Assembly: GCF_004771275.1 (NCBI RefSeq)
Contig: NZ_RQEV01000008.1
Coordinates: 244,013 to 308,012 of the forward strand
DNA from: Leptospira fluminis
Lineage (GTDB): Bacteria; Spirochaetota; Leptospiria; Leptospirales; Leptospiraceae
Direction: 5' to 3'
Length of the DNA stretch: 64,000 nt
This document shows positions 59,400 to 64,000 of this stretch, piece after piece. Made by a program: the position numbers and the translations under genes. The notes below the pieces were generated by a model, which was not told the DNA's origin, searched no databases, and was given only the letters and a program-made list of their open reading frames with translations. How positions within the stretch are numbered: the first letter of the stretch is position 1; each line of letters opens with the position of its first letter.

Positions 59400-59427
59400 A
59401 ATAATTTCCTGATTTATAAATGTAATA

Positions 59428-60222
59428 TCAAATCATTCTACAGGATACCCTTCCTAACCCTGTGATCTCCGCGTCTATATTTTCTCCAGGCTGGACGGAA
59501 ACCATGGGGCCCAACGCGCCGGATAGAACGACTTCACCGGCCCTAAGTCCTTGGCCTCTTTCTATTAGATTTTTTGATAACCAATACGCGGCCCGAATAG
59601 GATGATTCAAACAAGCCGACCCCGAGCCGACGGATTCGACTTTTCCGTTTTTTCTGAGAGTCATTCCGACTCCCGCCAGATCAAGGTTTCCTAGTCCGAT
59701 CGGCTGGTTGCCCAAAACAAAGACTCCGCAGGAAGCATTGTCCGCTACGGTATCTTCCAATCTGATTTTCCAATTTTCGATAGCGCTATCCACGATTTCC
59801 AATGCAGGAAGGGCATACAGAATCGAATTTACAAATTCCCCGTAACTCGGCATATTTCCTTCGATATCTCGAGCCAATACGAAAGCGATTTCCGCCTCTA
59901 CCTTCGGTTGAAGAAGTCTGGAGGTAGGAATCTCGTCGGAATCCAAATATTCCATATCGGAGAAAAGCGCTCCGAAATCAGGCTGATCCACTCCGAGCTG
60001 AATCTGAACGGCTCTGGAAGTAAGTCCGATCTTCTTTCCGATTTCCTTGACTCCGGTTTTCAATCTTTCCAAATGATTGATCTTAGCAATTTCATAAGAA
60101 ATCTCTAAACCTTGGATGCCGTACGTTTGGGATATCGGCGGAATCGGCTTCCCGCTTTCTCTAGCTTTCCATAACGCCGAAGCCGCGGATTTTATACGAG
60201 AGGAATCGACGATACTGTTCAT
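59428..60222 (-). CDS. 2-keto-4-pentenoate hydratase
   Basis: A 264-residue enzyme of the fumarylacetoacetase-related hydratase family (MhpD/DmpE/BphH type), adding water to 2-hydroxypenta-2,4-dienoate to give 4-hydroxy-2-oxovalerate. Motifs: [52 protein letters not shown] (metal ligand Glu residues) and [16 protein letters not shown]. Starts 1 bp after the monooxygenase stop codon. Confidence 0.95.
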   Translation of the reverse strand: MNSIVDSSRIKSAASALWKARESGKPIPPISQTYGIQGLEISYEIAKINHLERLKTGVKEIGKKIGLTSRAVQIQLGVDQPDFGALFSDMEYLDSDEIPTSRLLQPKVEAEIAFVLARDIEGNMPSYGEFVNSILYALPALEIVDSAIENWKIRLEDTVADNASCGVFVLGNQPIGLGNLDLAGVGMTLRKNGKVESVGSGSACLNHPIRAAYWLSKNLIERGQGLRAGEVVLSGALGPMVSVQPGENIDAEITGLGRVSCRMI

Positions 60223-60223
60223 T

Positions 60224-61966
60224 CTAAACCTTTGCGAGCTCCCGAGTTTTTATGTTGGAGATAACGGACTTTAAATCCAGCCTGCGTTCCAATTCATTTA
60301 TGAGTGCTTCCCCGCTTCCTTTTGCCATACCGAAAACGAACTTGTCGGGTCGAAGCAGAACGATTCCGCCCCGATTGTATCCCGCCTTACGGAACCACGG
60401 TTTCAAATGGCCGTAAACATCCTCTACCTCGCTTAGATTCGGATCGAAATTCCGAGCTATTCCTCGGATTCCTTGGGGTCTTTTTCCTTTTTCATAAATC
60501 GTAATGTACTTCGTCCCAAGCGAGTTCAAAAAAGAAAGAGAGGCATCCGAAAGTCCTTTTCTCGGATCGATTCCCTGGCCGATCAACGCGTAAGAGTTTC
60601 CGACGATCTCGTCCATTTTTCCGATCGAACCGTCAAAGATTTGGAGATCCGGCTGCGGCATTAAAGTACCTGCATGTAAGTTCGATGAATTCCTGGGTAA
60701 GCCGAAATAGGTTCCTTTTTTATATATTGGTTTGGGCTTGAATTTTCCTTCTCTCAAAATATTGTACAAACTCGGGATCATTTTGACCGTTTTGAACAAT
60801 GCATCGCGTAAAGCGGCCAGAAACTTATTCTCCAGAGAAACGACATCCTTTAAGAGAGTAGAAATTAGGATCATTTCTTTTGCGTGAAAATACCTCTCGC
60901 TCTGGTATGTATCCAATAATTTTTCTCCCGCTCTACCCGAGATCACCTCGATCAGTTTCCAACCTAGATTATGGGCGTCCCTGATTCCGGAACTCATGCC
61001 TTGTCCCATAAACTGCGGGGTCATATGCGCGGCGTCTCCGGCGAGAAGCATCCGTCTTACCCTCCATTGATCCGCGACAAGTCCGTTAAAAGTATAAACC
61101 AGTCTACGCTTCACTTCGAAATGATCCGGATTTACGTGTTTAGACAATAACATCCGGATCGTATCCGGCCTTTCCATATATTCCTTTGAAGTACCTGCTT
61201 TCAGCCTGAATTCGAATCGATGATAACCGTCAGGTTGCGGACAACTCACGACCGGTCCGTTCGGATCACAATAAAAATTGAAATAAGGAAGATGCCTAAG
61301 TCCCATTTCCATATTTTTCTGTTTCAAATCCACGACCAGCCAAGGCTCCGGAAAATTCTTCCCTTTGAGTTTGATGTTCAGAAACTCGCGAACCTTACTT
61401 CTTCCACCATCGCAACCGACCGCAAACAAGGCTCGAACCGACCGTTCATCCTCCTGATCCTTCGGCCTCGGATTTTCCGGTCTTTGACCGTAACCCGTTC
61501 CATCCGATGAGATATGATAAACGGTGACTCCTTCCTGGTCTTGCGTAAGTGATCGAAACTCTCTTCCTCTCAGGATTTTTATGTCTGGATATCGGCTCAA
61601 ACTCTCGCTAAGTTTCGTTTCCAGATACGGTTGGTACAAAAAATTAACGATAGGCCACCCGTTCTGAGTTCCCGTCGGAGCGTATTGACCGATAGGCGTA
61701 CCGTCTTCGCGAGTAAATTGGACCGGGATGTCGAACATCATATCCTTATGCAGATCTTCCGCGACACCGGCAGATTGAAACACCCGTAGACATTCGTCGT
61801 CCGTATATACCGCCCTTGCATTCCCGTAAAAGATCGGTTCTTTTTCGAGAATAACGACTCTTAGCCCTTTTTTACCCAGGATATGTGCGAGAGTTAAGCC
61901 CGTAGGGCCGAGTCCGACAATTGCCACGTCATATACGTCTTCATTCGATCGGTTAAACTTTTCCAT
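60224..61966 (-). CDS. FAD-dependent aromatic hydroxylase, MhpA-like
   Basis: A 580-residue class A flavoprotein monooxygenase, most like 3-(3-hydroxyphenyl)propionate hydroxylases. It has VGLGPTGLTLAHILG (FAD), GCDGGRSKVREFL (the DG motif) and RRMLLAGDAAHMTPQFMGQG (the GD motif), plus a C-terminal thioredoxin-like domain. It should add a hydroxyl group ortho to the existing one, making the catechol that is opened by the next enzyme. The substrate may differ from that of MhpA. Gap to the dioxygenase gene is 18 bp. Confidence 0.93.
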   Translation of the reverse strand: MEKFNRSNEDVYDVAIVGLGPTGLTLAHILGKKGLRVVILEKEPIFYGNARAVYTDDECLRVFQSAGVAEDLHKDMMFDIPVQFTREDGTPIGQYAPTGTQNGWPIVNFLYQPYLETKLSESLSRYPDIKILRGREFRSLTQDQEGVTVYHISSDGTGYGQRPENPRPKDQEDERSVRALFAVGCDGGRSKVREFLNIKLKGKNFPEPWLVVDLKQKNMEMGLRHLPYFNFYCDPNGPVVSCPQPDGYHRFEFRLKAGTSKEYMERPDTIRMLLSKHVNPDHFEVKRRLVYTFNGLVADQWRVRRMLLAGDAAHMTPQFMGQGMSSGIRDAHNLGWKLIEVISGRAGEKLLDTYQSERYFHAKEMILISTLLKDVVSLENKFLAALRDALFKTVKMIPSLYNILREGKFKPKPIYKKGTYFGLPRNSSNLHAGTLMPQPDLQIFDGSIGKMDEIVGNSYALIGQGIDPRKGLSDASLSFLNSLGTKYITIYEKGKRPQGIRGIARNFDPNLSEVEDVYGHLKPWFRKAGYNRGGIVLLRPDKFVFGMAKGSGEALINELERRLDLKSVISNIKTRELAKV

Positions 61967-61984
61967 TATACGAAATCTCCAATA

Positions 61985-62968
61985 TTAAAACGGAATATAC
62001 TCCGAACGGAATAACGAGGCTATCCCACGACGAAATTCATTTACTCTAGGCAAGACCGTAGAAATCTCGGGCTGATGACCCCAAGAGCTGATCTGTTTGT
62101 ATTTCATCTCTTTCCAATCGGTTTCGCTCACCGGTATAGGATTCCATCCCACTTCCAATTCGAAACCGGAGGGAGTGATAGCATAGAAAGACAGCTCCAA
62201 ATCGTTGGGGTGTTGTCCGATCCCGTGAGCGATCTCGAATCCTAGTTTTCTACAGCGAAGGTAGGCTTCCGTCATATCCTCCAGATTCTTCACCTCTATA
62301 TTCAAATGTTGGACACGAGTGGGTAGAGGATCCAAATGAAGACCCGTTGTCGAAGCGACGGCTACGGAATGATGACGCGGATTCATTCTTAAGAAGGTAA
62401 TATCCACGGTCATTCCGGACAATTTTTGCCGGATAGAATCGCTTATTCTAGCTCCGAAAATCTCCTTCCAAAATTCGATCGTTTTTTCCGGTCTCTTAGA
62501 GACCATCGCCACATGCCCCATTCCGAACTGACCCGTGACAAAACCTTTGGATAACATGCTCAACGGTGTATCCGTCAGGATCGGATCCGTAAAGATCTCG
62601 ATTCGCAATCCCTTGGGTCCGGAAAATCCCCAAAATGATTTTACTCCTCTCAAAACCGCTTCCGCCTCGGTTCCTTTTCTAATTTCTACTTTTCGTTTTT
62701 TCAATATTTCTAATATTTTATCTAAATACTCTTCTCCTATAAGCTGGAATCCTAAAGCGGAAAAATCTTCCAATTTCCCCTTTTGGATCAGGATTCTTCG
62801 AGTGTGGGAATCCATTCTAAAAGACAACGCATCCCTGGAGAGATATTCCGCATGCATCCCGATTGCGTCCCTACCGAACGCAATCCATTCGTCCAAACGA
62901 TTGGATTCAATGATCGCATATCCCAATCGGGAGAAATTGAATAGGTTCTTTTGATCTATTTCCGACAT
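61985..62968 (-). CDS. Extradiol (type I, VOC-fold) ring-cleavage dioxygenase
   Basis: A 327-residue two-domain iron(II) enzyme that opens a catechol next to the hydroxyl groups. The iron ligands can be assigned as His in FGMGHVAMVS (about 150), His in TRVQHLNIEV (about 215-220) and Glu in SGFELEVGWNP (about 265-270). This is the BphC/HsaC-type fold, not the LigB-type of E. coli MhpB. It starts 1 bp after the hydrolase stop codon. Confidence 0.93.
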   Translation of the reverse strand: MSEIDQKNLFNFSRLGYAIIESNRLDEWIAFGRDAIGMHAEYLSRDALSFRMDSHTRRILIQKGKLEDFSALGFQLIGEEYLDKILEILKKRKVEIRKGTEAEAVLRGVKSFWGFSGPKGLRIEIFTDPILTDTPLSMLSKGFVTGQFGMGHVAMVSKRPEKTIEFWKEIFGARISDSIRQKLSGMTVDITFLRMNPRHHSVAVASTTGLHLDPLPTRVQHLNIEVKNLEDMTEAYLRCRKLGFEIAHGIGQHPNDLELSFYAITPSGFELEVGWNPIPVSETDWKEMKYKQISSWGHQPEISTVLPRVNEFRRGIASLFRSEYIPF

Positions 62969-62969
62969 A

Positions 62970-63857
62970 TCAACCCCTCGCCCATACTTTTGGCTGAGAA
63001 TGCAGAGAAATAAAAGATTTTGTGATGGAGTTGAATTCTTCCGCTCTTTCCCATTGAACCCAATGTCCGGTCTTATTAAATAAGTACAGATCGCAATTCT
63101 GCATCCGCTTCTGCAAAGATGGTCCTCCGCTCGATCGATTTACTTTGTCTTCCGTTCCCCAAAGTACCAAGGTTGGGATTTCGCATTTCGAAAGTCTAGG
63201 ATCTCTCGTGAAATCTAAATTCTTAAAATTCGGAATCCCTTTAGGTCTACGCAAGGGGGGCGCTTTCACAACCTCCGGGTCGATACTAGATCTATATCTT
63301 TCCTCGATTAAAGCGGAAGGTACTTCGGAACCCTCATACACCAAATAATCCCGTATGAATTCCGCGAGTTTCTCCAGACTCGGCCCTTTACCGGAATAAT
63401 AGTCGAAGAGGCGATTCAACCCCTTCGTAGGAAGAGAACGGGTGGTATCCACTCCTCCAGGTCCCATCAGAACCAAGGAAGAAACTACATTCGGCTTCTC
63501 TAATCCCATTCGCAAGGCACAGGCCCCTCCTAGGGAGTTTCCTATTAAATGAACTTTATATATACCTATACCTTTTAAAAACTGCAGCATAGACCCGGCA
63601 AGGTCCCCGAAAGGATCCTTTCGATCGATCCCTTTTGTCGATCCTCCGTATCCGGGCATATCAGGAACGATCACCCTGAAATTCTCCGCGAGTGCCTCTA
63701 TATTCTTAGAATAATTCGATATTCCGGAAGCTCCGGGCCCGCCTCCATGCAGCATCAAAACGGGCTCACCCGATCCAATTTCATAAAATTGAATTTTTCT
63801 CGTCCCTACTTGTAAAAGTTTAAATCCGTCCTGCAAATCCGAGCTTCTTTGTTCCAT
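62970..63857 (-). CDS. C-C bond (meta-cleavage product) hydrolase, MhpC/BphD-like
   Basis: A 295-residue alpha/beta hydrolase cutting the ring-opened product into 2-hydroxypenta-2,4-dienoate and a carboxylic acid. MCP hydrolase hallmarks: MLHGGGPGASGISNY, DMPGYGGST, nucleophile IGNSLGGACALR, acid WGTEDKVN, and base TGHWVQWE. ATG 63857 follows AAGAAGGATT; an in-frame TTG at 63872 is the alternative. First gene in the operon as seen here. Confidence 0.95.
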   Translation of the reverse strand: MEQRSSDLQDGFKLLQVGTRKIQFYEIGSGEPVLMLHGGGPGASGISNYSKNIEALAENFRVIVPDMPGYGGSTKGIDRKDPFGDLAGSMLQFLKGIGIYKVHLIGNSLGGACALRMGLEKPNVVSSLVLMGPGGVDTTRSLPTKGLNRLFDYYSGKGPSLEKLAEFIRDYLVYEGSEVPSALIEERYRSSIDPEVVKAPPLRRPKGIPNFKNLDFTRDPRLSKCEIPTLVLWGTEDKVNRSSGGPSLQKRMQNCDLYLFNKTGHWVQWERAEEFNSITKSFISLHSQPKVWARG

Positions 63858-64000
63858 AATCCTTCTTCCCAATCACAACCCTTAACAGTTCCTCTTTTAT
63901 ACCATAACGTTCGTTATTGTTAAAAATATTATTTATGAGAATTCTCTCATTTTTAAATTAATATTAATTTTGCACCATCATCCATTAAATAGTATTGTCA
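63858..64000 (-). promoter_or_regulatory. Upstream region of the meta-cleavage operon with two palindromes
   Basis: AT-rich leader holding ATAACG-tt-CGTTAT (63904-63917, a 6-2-6 perfect palindrome) and GAGAATTCTC (63937-63946, perfect). Both could be operators for a regulator whose gene is not in the window. No gene start is seen up to the window end. Confidence 0.5.

Overview
The window looks like chromosomal DNA of a Leptospira species. This rests on several traits together: lpxI directly followed by lpxB, many lipoproteins with relaxed spirochaete-type lipoboxes (FSC, FAGC, FNC), several Leptospira-style beta-barrel proteins of unknown function, and large membrane-bound signalling proteins (an adenylate cyclase and a HAMP-SpoIIE-TPR protein). 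The richer-than-usual GC content and the catabolic genes suggest a saprophytic or intermediate-group species rather than L. interrogans. The species call is inference; no rRNA, tRNA, CRISPR array or full insertion sequence was seen.

Layout. 1-2021: 5' part of an RND efflux transporter (minus strand), cut by the window edge. 2.1-7.1 kb: fatty acid desaturase, a metallo-beta-lactamase-fold lipoprotein, an outer membrane protein, ruvA and a DoxX-type membrane protein, with two copies of an intergenic hairpin repeat at 2151-2232 and 6788-7063. 7.2-14.7 kb: a + strand run of housekeeping genes: sucC, sucD, a TolC-like protein, an SH3-domain protein, an FmdB zinc ribbon protein, lpxI and lpxB. 14.7-19.7 kb: minus-strand UvrD/PcrA-type helicase, TPR lipoprotein and a large AsmA-like protein. 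19.8-24.2 kb: Nudix hydrolase, MFS transporter, M1 aminopeptidase. 24.3-30.4 kb: alkane monooxygenase, a degenerate-GGDEF/EAL protein, and a three-gene envelope module (barrel plus two lipoproteins). 30.9-37.1 kb: a phosphate uptake locus: OprO/P-type porin, small lipoprotein, pstS, pstC, pstA, pstB. 37.2-41.9 kb: DinB-like protein, ATP-grasp protein, adenylate cyclase, an unknown protein, an alpha/beta hydrolase lipoprotein. 41.9-48.6 kb: a barrel protein divergent from an ArsR-type regulator plus ABC-2 exporter, with two mirror-image operators between them, then the SpoIIE phosphatase. 48.7-57.2 kb: flavin monooxygenase divergent from a TetR regulator, an ABC-F ATPase, an ArsR/AHSA1/VOC cassette, a lone SIR2-like protein and two membrane proteins. 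57.4-63.9 kb: a compact six-gene aromatic meta-cleavage operon on the minus strand.

How genes work together. The most coherent accessory system is the 57.4-63.9 kb operon. It encodes an MhpA-type FAD hydroxylase, a two-domain (VOC-fold) extradiol dioxygenase, a C-C bond hydrolase, a 2-keto-4-pentenoate hydratase, a 4-hydroxy-2-oxovalerate aldolase and an acylating acetaldehyde dehydrogenase: a full route from a hydroxylated aromatic acid to pyruvate, acetyl-CoA and a carboxylic acid. The porin-Pst block is a full phosphate path from outer to inner membrane, and both its porin and pstS carry similar 11-bp-period repeats about 80-90 bp before the start codon. Three regulators (ArsR at 43.5 kb, TetR at 50.2 kb, ArsR at 52.8 kb) have visible palindromic operator candidates next to them.
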